From a bacterium (GTDB lineage Bacteria > Patescibacteriota > Minisyncoccia > UBA6257 > GWB1-50-10): DNA of 13,808 nt. Position 1 is the first letter of the stretch; each line of letters begins with the position of its first letter. The stretch covers positions 1-13,808 of the forward strand of contig DAIDBF010000023.1 in the NCBI GenBank assembly GCA_027310235.1, written 5' to 3'. The position numbers and the translations under genes are program-made. Positions 1 to 6,538 of this stretch are shown piece after piece. The notes beneath the pieces were generated by a model that worked only from the letters and a program-made list of their open reading frames with translations, did no database searches and had not been told where the DNA came from.

Positions 1-25
1 CCAGGGAGGCGGCGCCTGGCAGGAC

Positions 26-46
26 GTGGGTGTATGACATACCCAC
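26..46. repeat. Short hairpin, 8-bp stem
   Basis: GTGGGTGT (26-33) pairs with ATACCCAC (39-46) around the 5-nt loop ATGAC, with one G-T wobble. A second possible hairpin, CCAGG with CCTGG, lies at 1-19. No T-run follows on either strand, so neither is a good terminator. Confidence 0.45.
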
Positions 47-83
47 ACCATACCGCGCCCCTCCTCTATTTGAAAATCGTTTT

Positions 84-161
84 GGATACCTCATCTGGCA
101 CTTTCGAAGTGTCAGAGATGTATCTCATCTTTTGCAGTCAACATCCACGGGCTGGGTATCC
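84..161 (+). ncRNA. Possible structured RNA element (unidentified)
   Basis: GGATACC (84-90) is complementary to GGTATCC (155-161). Inside, CTGGCACTT (95-103) pairs with AAGTGTCAG (107-115) over a TCG loop, a 9-bp stem. GACATA (36-41) could also pair with TATGTC (163-168) to close an outer helix. In the 9-bp stem the one non-Watson-Crick position is G-U if the + strand is transcribed but A-C if the minus strand is, which favours a + strand RNA. No family is recognised and no promoter is clear, so this is a candidate only. Confidence 0.3.
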
Positions 162-303
162 TATGTCTGTTGGTACAGCTTCACTGACAAAAGGAAGTGA
201 AAGTAACGCTCTTCGTACTCCGAACCCATCTCAATATGATTGGAGGGAGAGGTTTAGAATCTAACAGAAAACGACTTCTTCTTCCGGAGCGAACACTATC
301 GGA

Positions 304-410
304 GGGTATATAAAAACACATGAGCGAACCGCGTCGCCGAGCCAGGCCCCTCGCCGAATAGGCGTGCAGGGTGGCGAGGAGCGTGCGAGCGAATTGTGTT
401 TTTTGTACCC
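304..410. repeat. Long imperfect inverted repeat, about 107 bp
   Basis: GGGTA plus AAAAACACA (304-320) is complementary to TGTGTTTTT plus TACCC (395-410), giving 5 and 9 paired bases around a small internal loop. Inside, CCTCGCC (349-355) pairs with GGCGAGG (373-379). The arms are AT-rich and the interior GC-rich, as in a folded RNA or a small palindromic element. No terminal duplications or transposase are seen. Origin and role are unknown. Confidence 0.4.
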
Positions 411-448
411 GAAGATCTTGTGAGCGAGGAACGTAGAAGTCGTTCTCT

Positions 449-811
449 TTATTCCACATTCTCATAATGATTTACAAGAAAATTATTTCCTATTTTTGTC
501 AATGCTATCACGTCGAGTCGCCATCCCTTTCTATCGTCAATTAGATCCTGGTGGTGTCCAGCATAGAGTGCGGCGACTCTCTTGAATTTCTTCATCTTTG
601 AGAAGCTCATCTGGTTTTCCGGCTTCAGCTCCCCTTCTCTCATAGTTTTTACCTCCACGAATACCAGGGTCCTGTCCTGGGCAATGGCAACAATATCGAT
701 TTCCCCCCATTGCTTTCTTTCGTTCCGACCAATAATCCTATATTTCTTGCTTTTTAGATAGCTCACAGCAAAATCTTCCCCTATTTTTCCTAATTCTGAT
801 TTTTCAGTCAT
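449..811 (-). CDS. yraN: YraN/UPF0102 family predicted endonuclease
   Basis: A 120-residue protein of the YraN (UPF0102) family, predicted nucleases with the PD-(D/E)xK fold usually encoded near DNA-processing or ribosome genes; their cellular role is not settled. The family signature is intact: an N-terminal helix with LGKIGEDFAVSYL, then GEID (residues 36-39) and FVEVK (51-55), which supply the acidic residues and the lysine. Length is normal for the family. An upstream in-frame ATG at 841 would add ten residues, but I chose 811 because its ATG overlaps the TGA of the preceding LAGLIDADG gene as ATGA and GGAAAG lies just upstream; the ten extra residues also lie outside the conserved domain. 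The overlap implies translational coupling. Confidence 0.9.
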   Translation of the reverse strand: MTEKSELGKIGEDFAVSYLKSKKYRIIGRNERKQWGEIDIVAIAQDRTLVFVEVKTMREGELKPENQMSFSKMKKFKRVAALYAGHHQDLIDDRKGWRLDVIALTKIGNNFLVNHYENVE

Positions 812-1260
812 CTTTCCGTAAAGGGGTCTAAACTTCCCCAAAAACCTCTTTTATGAAGATCATAGATTTGTCGATAGGGATAGGGAACATTTTTGTCACC
901 TATTTTCTCAATCCATTCTCTAAACTGGACCCCTTTATGACCACGGAGCTTACCATAAAAGAAAGGAACAACGACCTCTTTTAATGATAAATAATCCCTG
1001 ACTATCAACTTAGCTATTCTACCATTATCTTTGTACCCGTTATGGAAGTAGGGCCCATTAACATAAATGGTGTTACTGTTTATCCTCGGTAAATTCATAG
1101 ATATTCTTATCAATCTCAAAAGTTCCTCATCTCTTTCATGCATTTCTATTGCAAATACAGGAATTTTTACCCTTTCCCCTCTTTTGGTCTTCTGCTCGAA
1201 TGTAAAACAACCCTCTCCCTCTACTAACCCCCTAATATATTCCTCAGAAAGAAGAAACAT
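808..1260 (-). CDS. Single-motif LAGLIDADG endonuclease-like protein
   Basis: A 150-residue protein with one LAGLIDADG-type motif at residues 9-17 (IRGLVEGEG), followed by CFTF, the usual first strand of the fold. Single-motif members work as homodimers and cut long, partly palindromic sites; E16 would be the metal-binding acid. The remainder (HERDEELLRLI, LRGHKGVQFREWI) fits the single-domain homing endonuclease pattern. It is free-standing, not inside an intron or intein that can be seen here. It shares an ATGA overlap with yraN, so the two nucleases are probably co-translated. Base composition is more AT-rich than ftsK or recA, which suggests acquisition. No SD precedes the ATG. Whether it still cuts DNA or was recruited as a regulator cannot be told. 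Confidence 0.8.
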   Translation of the reverse strand: MFLLSEEYIRGLVEGEGCFTFEQKTKRGERVKIPVFAIEMHERDEELLRLIRISMNLPRINSNTIYVNGPYFHNGYKDNGRIAKLIVRDYLSLKEVVVPFFYGKLRGHKGVQFREWIEKIGDKNVPYPYRQIYDLHKRGFWGSLDPFTER

Positions 1261-1265
1261 AACTC

Positions 1266-1301
1266 AATAAATAAAATCAAAAATGTGTTTGTGCACAAAC
1301 A
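1266..1301 (-). promoter_or_regulatory. Perfect 16-bp palindrome over putative promoter
   Basis: TGTTTGTGCACAAACA (1286-1301) is its own reverse complement; weaker symmetry (AAAAT / ATTTT) extends it outwards. It lies 25 bp upstream of the LAGLIDADG start. A-T rich candidates for a -10 box (TTTTAT at 1276-1271 or TTTATT at 1271-1266, minus strand) place the palindrome over the -35 region, the usual place for an operator. It could equally be a target site for the dimeric nuclease. Confidence 0.4.
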
Positions 1302-1320
1302 ATTTTGTCATTTTGAAGGC

Positions 1321-1337
1321 CATTTTTTCAAAAAATG
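1321..1337. repeat. A/T hairpin CATTTTTT-C-AAAAAATG
   Basis: Eight-base arms meet around a single C. It runs into the first copy of the 34-bp direct repeat at 1333. Too weak and too tight to call a terminator. Confidence 0.4.
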
Positions 1338-1433
1338 TAGGTTCCATCGCACTACCAGCTTCTCCGATTTTTGGTCGATTTTTTGTAGTATTTATGGGGA
1401 AATGTAGGTTTCATCGCATTATTAGGTTTTTCA
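1333..1433. repeat. Two diverged copies of a 34-bp direct repeat
   Basis: Copy A (1333-1366) and copy B (1400-1433) both start AAATGTAGGTT and match at 26 of 34 positions. Seven of the eight differences are transitions, with C in copy A against T in copy B except for one G/A. Starts are 67 bp apart, so the copies fall in different reading frames on the minus strand, yet both contain ATG, Glu or Lys, Pro, Thr, Phe. This may be a decayed duplicated gene start or a non-coding repeat. Confidence 0.55.
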
Positions 1434-1487
1434 GCTTTTTCAGTTTTTCCTGCTTTTCTTGGTTTTTCTGGTTTTTCTGGTTTTTCC
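1425..1487. repeat. 9-bp tandem array, seven imperfect units
   Basis: Units resembling GGTTTTTCT are repeated seven times without length change. Because the unit is three codons, the minus strand reads as Glu-Lys-Pro-like triplets within an open frame of 68 codons (1352-1558). That frame has no SD, no recognisable domain and is mostly low complexity, so I do not call it a gene. The array is next to copy B of the 34-bp repeat and is the most AT- and pyrimidine-skewed part of the window. Confidence 0.6.
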
Positions 1488-1593
1488 ACTTTTTTTCCTG
1501 TCCCTCTAACTTTTGGTTCCACCAGTTGTATTGTGGCTCTACTTTCATTAGACGTCATGGGGCCGCAGAATCCAAAAACAAGTTATCCACTTT

Positions 1594-1620
1594 TCTATCG
1601 AGGCCCGGCCTCAATAGATT
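1594..1620. repeat. Dispersed palindromic repeat, copy 1
   Basis: The core CTATCGAGGCCCGGCCTC is shared exactly with 5764-5790, and the full 27-bp units differ at one base (A1613 here, G5783 there). The unit folds as arms of about 10 bp around CCG; the one change gives a C-A mismatch on the + strand but a U-G pair on the minus strand. No T-run follows. It lies between the repeat-rich stretch and the promoter of the exonuclease gene. Confidence 0.75.
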
Positions 1621-1631
1621 GATCTTATAAA

Positions 1632-1660
1632 TTGGGAAGTGTACGCTTTTCTGCTTTAAT
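1632..1660 (+). promoter_or_regulatory. Promoter of exonuclease gene, likely leaderless
   Basis: TTGGGA (1632-1637), a 17-bp spacer and TTTAAT (1655-1660) with TG at 1652-1653. The ATG at 1669 is only 8 nt beyond the -10 box, so transcription should begin at or next to the start codon; no SD is present. Confidence 0.55.
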
Positions 1661-1668
1661 GGGTTTAT

Positions 1669-2196
1669 ATGGAACATATTCCTCCAGAGCGGCTTTTTTC
1701 GAAAAATCTCGTCTTCGTCGATACCGAGTTCTCAACCCTCGATCCCTACAAAGGGGAGATACTTTCGATCGGTCTCATTAAACTGAACGGAGAGGAACTC
1801 TATCTTGAACTTGAACACGATGGCGAGGTGAGCGACTTCGTGGAGAAACACGTCCTTCCCAAGCTCTCGAAGAACAAGGTTTCGAGAGAAGAGGCGAAGA
1901 AAAAAATAAGAGAATTCGTGGGAGACGAAGAGCCGTATATGGTCGGGCTCATCAATCAGTTCGACACGCTCTACTTTTACAAACTTTTCGGTGTGGGAGA
2001 GCAGCCGCTCCACTGGGTTCCGATCGACTTTGCCTCGATTCTTTTTGCCGAAGGGTACAATCCGGAAAAGTACCTCAAGTTCGCGAAGTCGCTCGGCGTC
2101 AACACTAATAGGTATCCGCCCCATCACGCGCTCTACGACGCGCGACTCCTGAGGGAGGTGTTTATGAAATTTTTTAAAATCAATCAGGAATCATAA
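1669..2196 (+). CDS. DEDDh-family 3'-5' exonuclease
   Basis: A 175-residue exonuclease of the DnaQ/RNase T superfamily, which removes nucleotides from 3' ends of DNA or RNA with two metal ions. The motifs are in order: Exo I FVDTEFSTLDP with D18 and E20, Exo II D99 in NQFDTLYFY, and Exo III HHALYDA with H152 and D157, the DEDDh form. The protein is essentially just the domain, so it is not a polymerase subunit with extra regions. Substrate cannot be read from sequence: oligoribonuclease-like, RNase T-like or proofreading roles are all possible. It stands alone with its own promoter and converges on the phosphomannomutase gene. Confidence 0.85.
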   Translation: MEHIPPERLFSKNLVFVDTEFSTLDPYKGEILSIGLIKLNGEELYLELEHDGEVSDFVEKHVLPKLSKNKVSREEAKKKIREFVGDEEPYMVGLINQFDTLYFYKLFGVGEQPLHWVPIDFASILFAEGYNPEKYLKFAKSLGVNTNRYPPHHALYDARLLREVFMKFFKINQES

Positions 2197-2229
2197 ATCC
2201 CTCGCATAACACGCATGATTTTCGAGAAG

Positions 2230-2260
2230 CTCTGTATAATAAAAAGCCCCCGAGAGGGGG
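2230..2260 (-). terminator. Rho-independent terminator of the phosphohexomutase gene
   Basis: On the minus strand CCCCC, loop TCTC and GGGGG (2260-2247) are followed by CTTTTTATTATAC. It begins 17 bp after the stop of the mutase gene. On the + strand no T-run follows, so it serves the minus direction only. Confidence 0.85.
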
Positions 2261-2276
2261 ATAATCAAAGTCCGGC

Positions 2277-3605
2277 CTAGGATACCTCTTCGCTTGCCGC
2301 TTCCGATCTGACCTCTCGTACAAGATCATCAAGGGCCTCCTTCGAGCGCGCCCCGGCATAAAACCGGAGGAGCGGCTCGGTATTCGACGGTCTCATGCCA
2401 AAAAACCAATCTCTCGAAAAAAATGCAATGCCATCGATCTTGTCTTTTTCGAGATCGTCTGCTTTTCTATACTTCTCTTCATATTTTCTTGATATCGCTT
2501 CAATCGAGCTCACTGGGTTTGCAACGTGTATATTCCACTCCGTGATGTAGCATTTGGGGATGCTTAAAAGAAACTGAGGAAGGGGACAGGGAAGCCGAGA
2601 AACAACCTCCAGCACCCTCATAAGTGCAAACACTCCGGAATCGCTGCCAAACATTTCCTTGAAATAGTAATGCCCGGAATACTCCGCACTCACCTCCGCT
2701 CCCACTTCCCTCATTTTTTCCTTCACAAAACGGGTTCCAACCGGTGATTCATAAAGAACCCCCTTATATCCGATGTTTTTCAGCGCCCTGAAAGTCTGAA
2801 TCTCGGCGACGAGCTCCTTCTTTCCTTGATCGGTAAGCATCAGGGCAATAATATAGGCGGGGATTTGTTCTCCCGTCTCATCTATAAAGAACGCTCTGTC
2901 TCCATCAGCATCAAATGCAACCCCGAGATCGGCCTTCGTCTTTTTTACCTCTTCCTTTAAACCGTCCAGTGCGCCCGGCGTCAGAGGATTGGGGCTTCTT
3001 GAGGGAAATCTCCCGTCGGGGAGTTCATTAAGAAAATGGAATGTAACAGTCCCGAAGAGGGGTGTAATTTCGGCAAGTACCTTCCCCGCGGATCCGTTTC
3101 CAAAGTCACACACAATCTGAAGCGGCTTTTCTACGCTGAAATTCTTACGAATGAAGTTGGCGTACTCCGCCGCCATGCTTTGGTTCCGAAGTTGACCTCC
3201 TCCCTTTCCAAGGGGTCCCGCGTTCCGTATTGCCTCCCTTACTTCGACTCCTCCAATCATCACCGCCCGAGGGCCAACTACCTTTAAACCGTTCCACTCC
3301 GAGGGATTATGCGAAGCGGTGACCATAATTCCTCCCGCGGCTCCCAGCACGTTCACCGAAAAATAAAAAAGAGGGGTGCTGCAAACTCCGATATCAATAA
3401 CCTCGTAATTCGGATTTAAGAGGAGATGCTTAATGACCGCTCCGGCAAGTTCAGGAGAACCGATGCGCACGTCCCTCCCCACGACTATTGTTCCTCCAGC
3501 GAAAAGGGTTGAGCATCCTCGCACAACTTCAGCGACCAGCTCTTCGTTTATTTCCGAAGGATAGAGTCCACGGATGTCGTACGCTCTGAATATGTGCTCC
3601 TTCAT
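2277..3605 (-). CDS. Phosphomannomutase/phosphoglucomutase
   Basis: A 442-residue alpha-D-phosphohexomutase that moves phosphate between C6 and C1 of mannose or glucose, feeding nucleotide-sugar and cell-surface glycan synthesis. All four signature loops are present: FRAYDIRG near the N-terminus, the phosphoserine loop TASHNP with S98, the magnesium loop DADGDR (232-237), the sugar loop EYSGHYYF (308-315; the family usually has GEXSGH), and the phosphate loop RPSNTEP (405-411). Length is usual for the ManB/AlgC group, which often accepts both sugars, so I give no narrower symbol. The ATG lies 6 nt from a -10 box, implying a leaderless message. It is divergent from ftsK with only 42 bp between starts. 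Confidence 0.93.
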   Translation of the reverse strand: MKEHIFRAYDIRGLYPSEINEELVAEVVRGCSTLFAGGTIVVGRDVRIGSPELAGAVIKHLLLNPNYEVIDIGVCSTPLFYFSVNVLGAAGGIMVTASHNPSEWNGLKVVGPRAVMIGGVEVREAIRNAGPLGKGGGQLRNQSMAAEYANFIRKNFSVEKPLQIVCDFGNGSAGKVLAEITPLFGTVTFHFLNELPDGRFPSRSPNPLTPGALDGLKEEVKKTKADLGVAFDADGDRAFFIDETGEQIPAYIIALMLTDQGKKELVAEIQTFRALKNIGYKGVLYESPVGTRFVKEKMREVGAEVSAEYSGHYYFKEMFGSDSGVFALMRVLEVVSRLPCPLPQFLLSIPKCYITEWNIHVANPVSSIEAISRKYEEKYRKADDLEKDKIDGIAFFSRDWFFGMRPSNTEPLLRFYAGARSKEALDDLVREVRSEAASEEVS

Positions 3606-3607
3606 TA

Positions 3608-3640
3608 TTGAATTTTAACCGAATTTAAGATTTAATGAAA
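3608..3640. promoter_or_regulatory. Overlapping divergent promoters, phosphohexomutase and ftsK
   Basis: For ftsK (+): TTGAAT (3608-3613), 17-bp spacer, TTTAAT (3631-3636), with the ATG 11 nt later. For the mutase (minus): TTTCAT (3640-3635), 17-bp spacer, TAAAAT (3617-3612), with the ATG 6 nt later. The two occupy the same 33 bp on opposite faces, so polymerases probably compete. Neither gene has an SD. Confidence 0.55.
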
Positions 3641-3647
3641 CAGAACA

Positions 3648-5738
3648 ATGGCGCGACACAAAAAGAAAAGGGGAAATAGTAAAGAAAAAAAAATAGAACG
3701 GGTTCCCGAAAAGAGACATGAAGTACAAGAAAGTACGCTCCACCCCGAAACGAAGAAAAGCATCTGGATCGTCGTCTTCACGGCGCTCGCCGTAATTCTG
3801 CTTCTCGCCGCATGGGGCGTTGCAGGCCCTTGGGGAAACGGCATCTATAAGTTTTTCGACATGCTTTTCGGATGGGGATACTATCTCCTTCCTATTATGT
3901 CACTTCTCATCGCCTTCACGCTCCTTACCTCCGATGCGAAAAAATTTCTTGGCACCTCGCTTATCGGCGGCGTCGTCTTTATTCTTGCGGCACTCGGCTT
4001 CATTGATATTGCGGCACCCGGAAACGGGGGAATCATCGGAGAGTTTGTGGGTCTCCTCAAAAGTCCCTTCAGCGTTCCGGGGGCGCTGGTAATCACCGTC
4101 GCCGCACTCATCGTCTCTCTCCTTATCGTGGTGAACCGTCCGCTTCACCTTGGACAGTTTTTCAAAAAAGACGAGGAAAATGAGGAAAACGAAGAAAAGG
4201 AGATGAAGGTTATTCTTCCCGAAACGCCGCCCGCGCCGAAGGAAAAGGAAATAAAGGAAACCTCCCGGAAAAAAGAAGAACCGATTGCCGAGATGAATAC
4301 GGACTTGCCGAAGGGCTCTTCCTTCAAGCCGATCAAAAATTATGTGGCGCCGCCTTTGTCGCTTTTGAACTCGACGACCGAGAAACCCACGATCGGGGAC
4401 TTGCGCGCGAACGCGAACATTATCAAGCGTACTCTTGAGAGCTTCGGCATTATGGTCGAGATGGGGGAGATCAACGTCGGTCCGACGGTTACCCGCTACA
4501 CTCTGAAGCCCGCCGAGGGTATCAAACTCTCGCGCATTACGGCCTTAAACCAGGATCTCGCACTTGCGCTTGCCGCCCATCCCATCCGTATCGAGGCGCC
4601 GATCCCCGGAAAATCGCTCGTAGGAATCGAGGTGCCGAACAAGGCGGCCGCACTCGTGCGTCTCGGGAGTTTACTTTTGTATCCCGAGTTCCAGAAAAAC
4701 GGTCAGCTTGCCTTCGCGCTCGGCAGAAACGTAAGCGGCGAGCCGATTTTCAAGGATATTGCGAAGATGCCGCACCTCTTGGTTGCGGGCGCGACCGGAT
4801 CGGGGAAGTCCATCATGATTCACTCGATTATCATGTCGCTTCTTTTCAAAAATTCTCCCGACATGCTCCGCTTTCTCATGATCGATCCGAAACGCGTGGA
4901 ACTGTCGGTCTACGATGGCATCTCGCATCTCTTGGCACCAGTCATCACCGAAAACAAAAAAGCAATCGGGGTTCTTAGGTGGGCGATTCAGGAAATGGAT
5001 CGGAGGTACGAGATACTCCTCGCGGCAGGATCGCGCGACATCAAGAGCTACAACTCATCCGGCAAATCGATGCCTTATATTGTAATCGTGATCGATGAAC
5101 TTGCAGATCTCATGACCTCATTCGGAAAGGAAGTGGAGGGCTCGATCATCCGTCTCGCACAAATGGCGCGCGCGACCGGCATCCATCTCGTGGTCTCGAC
5201 CCAGCGTCCCTCGGTCGAGGTTATTACCGGCCTCATCAAAGCGAACATTACGACAAGAATCGCACTTCAAGTCGCAAGCCAGATCGACTCGCGCACTATC
5301 CTCGACACGACAGGTGCGGAGAAACTTCTAGGGAGCGGAGATGCGCTCTTTATCGCGGCCGACATCTCGAAACCTGTGCGCGTGCAGGGAGCGTACCTTT
5401 CGGAGGAAGAAATCAAAAAAGTGACTTCCTTTATTAAAAAGAACAACGAAGTCATTTCAAGCGATGAGATAAAAATAGAAAACGGAGGAAACGGATCGCA
5501 GGCGAATCTTGATCTTGAGAATATGGACATGTCGGACGGCGACGAACTTCTGGACGAAGCAATCGAGCTGGTGCGCGCAGCGAAGAAGGCGTCCGCGTCA
5601 TTACTTCAACGGCGACTCAAGGTTGGATATGCCAGGGCGGCACGGCTTCTCGACCTCATGGAAGAGCGAGGCATCGTGGGGCCTGGCGAAGGCGCAAAAC
5701 CAAGAGAGGTGTTTATCTCGAATGGTTCTGAGGAGTAG
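3648..5738 (+). CDS. ftsK: DNA translocase FtsK/SpoIIIE
   Basis: A 696-residue membrane-anchored DNA pump acting at the division septum to clear chromosome ends. Order of parts: basic N-terminus (1-37), four membrane segments (about 39-59, 73-93, 101-121, 143-163), a short acidic and charged linker (about 172-225), and the motor with Walker A GATGSGKS (381-388) and Walker B VIVIDELADLM (D483, E484). STQRPS and the ILDTTGAEKLLGSGD loop follow, as usual in FtsK. The last 65 residues (632-696) form the winged-helix gamma domain that reads orientation sequences. The linker is short, more like SpoIIIE than E. coli FtsK. Followed by a palindromic terminator, then the RodZ-like gene and recA. Confidence 0.97.
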   Translation: MARHKKKRGNSKEKKIERVPEKRHEVQESTLHPETKKSIWIVVFTALAVILLLAAWGVAGPWGNGIYKFFDMLFGWGYYLLPIMSLLIAFTLLTSDAKKFLGTSLIGGVVFILAALGFIDIAAPGNGGIIGEFVGLLKSPFSVPGALVITVAALIVSLLIVVNRPLHLGQFFKKDEENEENEEKEMKVILPETPPAPKEKEIKETSRKKEEPIAEMNTDLPKGSSFKPIKNYVAPPLSLLNSTTEKPTIGDLRANANIIKRTLESFGIMVEMGEINVGPTVTRYTLKPAEGIKLSRITALNQDLALALAAHPIRIEAPIPGKSLVGIEVPNKAAALVRLGSLLLYPEFQKNGQLAFALGRNVSGEPIFKDIAKMPHLLVAGATGSGKSIMIHSIIMSLLFKNSPDMLRFLMIDPKRVELSVYDGISHLLAPVITENKKAIGVLRWAIQEMDRRYEILLAAGSRDIKSYNSSGKSMPYIVIVIDELADLMTSFGKEVEGSIIRLAQMARATGIHLVVSTQRPSVEVITGLIKANITTRIALQVASQIDSRTILDTTGAEKLLGSGDALFIAADISKPVRVQGAYLSEEEIKKVTSFIKKNNEVISSDEIKIENGGNGSQANLDLENMDMSDGDELLDEAIELVRAAKKASASLLQRRLKVGYARAARLLDLMEERGIVGPGEGAKPREVFISNGSEE

Positions 5739-5761
5739 TACTTTTTTGTGAATTTGACTTC

Positions 5762-5790
5762 AATCTATCGAGGCCCGGCCTCGATAGATT
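5762..5790 (+). terminator. ftsK terminator and palindromic repeat copy 2
   Basis: A perfect 13-bp stem (5762-5774 with 5778-5790) around the loop CCG, followed by TGTTATT. It begins 24 bp after the ftsK stop, so it is well placed as a terminator. Bases 5764-5790 form the second copy of the 27-bp repeat found at 1594-1620, with a single difference that completes the pairing here. Confidence 0.7.
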
Positions 5791-5819
5791 TGTTATTCGA
5801 CCCGGGGAACGACCTGTTC

Positions 5820-5825
5820 TATAAT
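5820..5825 (+). promoter_or_regulatory. Consensus -10 box of RodZ-like/recA unit
   Basis: TATAAT lies 21 bp upstream of the ATG at 5847. No convincing -35 box is found at 16-18 bp; the closest hexamer is TTCGAC (5796-5801). No SD precedes the start. Confidence 0.5.
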
Positions 5826-5846
5826 GGTCTCGGGTAACAGATTTAT

Positions 5847-6500
5847 ATGGCACAGGAAGAAAAAAACCTCTCCGGATTTATCGTGGAAGCCTTGAAGGTG
5901 CGGGGAATGACGCTTGAAAAGCTCTCCCAGTTAAGCGGCGTTTCCGAGGGGGCGCTTGAGCTTCTTCTCGAGGAGCAGTTTGAGAAACTTCCTTCCGCAC
6001 CCTACATCCACGGATATCTCATGAAGATCGCCGATGTGCTCAATATCGACGGGAAAGATCTATGGCAGCGTTATCTTGAAAATAACGAGGAGCTGCGCCG
6101 CTCGGGAGAAGAGGACACGCTCCCGCCCAATCGTTTCATTACGCCGCAAATCAACAAAAAGGTCGTGATTATCGCGGTATGTATCGTCGTAATCGGAGGG
6201 TATTTCATTCTTCGCCTGCCGTCGCTTCTCGGAAAACCGGAATTGAATCTTCGGAATCTTAATGAAAATCAAGCCATCGTGAAATCGTCTCAATTCACGA
6301 TCGAGGGGTCGATGGATCCGGCGGACAAGCTTACGGTAAACGGCGAAGTGATTTATCCCGAGAAGGATGGAACGTTTAAAAAAGATGTTTCACTCCAGCC
6401 GGGATTTAATACATTCACTTTCGAGGTGAAAAAACTCCTCGGTAGCTCCTACACGGTTACAAAACAGGTATTTTACGAAACACCAACACCAACCCAGTAG
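5847..6500 (+). CDS. RodZ-like HTH membrane protein
   Basis: A 217-residue protein with the layout of RodZ: an N-terminal helix-turn-helix region (about 9-80, including LEKLSQLSGVSEGALELLL and YIHGYLMKIADVLNID), a charged stretch, one membrane helix (about 105-123) and an outer C-terminal domain (about 132-210) with beta-strand sequence of Ig-like type (LTVNGEVIYPEKDGTF). In rod-shaped bacteria RodZ links the MreB cytoskeleton to the wall machinery; here no mreB is visible, so only the architecture is assigned. It lies between ftsK and recA, all on one strand, and probably shares a transcript with recA. The end PTPTQ is low complexity. Confidence 0.75.
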   Translation: MAQEEKNLSGFIVEALKVRGMTLEKLSQLSGVSEGALELLLEEQFEKLPSAPYIHGYLMKIADVLNIDGKDLWQRYLENNEELRRSGEEDTLPPNRFITPQINKKVVIIAVCIVVIGGYFILRLPSLLGKPELNLRNLNENQAIVKSSQFTIEGSMDPADKLTVNGEVIYPEKDGTFKKDVSLQPGFNTFTFEVKKLLGSSYTVTKQVFYETPTPTQ

Positions 6501-6523
6501 TGATCCTTCTAAGGAGGACTACT
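6496..6523 (+). promoter_or_regulatory. Hairpin enclosing a strong SD before recA
   Basis: AGTAGT (6496-6501) pairs with ACTACT (6518-6523), and TCCT (6504-6507) with AGGA (6512-6515). The hairpin covers the stop codon of the RodZ-like gene and the motif AAGGAGG (6511-6517). That motif ends 21 nt before the recA ATG at 6539, too far for normal use, and an in-frame TAA at 6530-6532 excludes an earlier recA start. Confidence 0.45.
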
Positions 6524-6538
6524 ACCGAATAAACAACA

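Larger units (their letters stand above)
1..448. other. Gene-poor region with several inverted repeats
   Basis: No open frame here resembles a protein: the longest (minus, about 94 codons) is Arg/Ser-rich and made of GC-skewed repeats such as GAGCGA. The stretch instead holds inverted repeats at 26-46, 84-161 and 304-410, listed separately. The segment 320-440 is noticeably richer in GC and in short GAGCGA/GCGAGG words than the rest. It lies just downstream of yraN (minus), and no clear terminator for that operon is seen. I found no match to tRNA, SRP RNA, tmRNA or RNase P cores by eye. Confidence 0.5.

Noticed and set aside
181..465. Open frame of 94 codons on the minus strand
   Set aside because: Low-complexity Arg/Ser composition, built from repeated GC-rich words, overlaps the end of yraN and lies over inverted repeats.
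1425..1487. Possible CRISPR-like array
   Set aside because: Units are 9 bp with no spacers, and no cas gene is present.
1352..1558. Open frame of 68 codons with Glu-Lys-Pro repeats
   Set aside because: Arises from the 9-bp tandem array; no SD, no domain, and the stop falls inside the direct repeat.
1583..1590. DnaA-box-like TTATCCAC suggesting a replication origin
   Set aside because: A single box with no cluster, no dnaA or dnaN nearby and no AT-rich unwinding repeat pattern.
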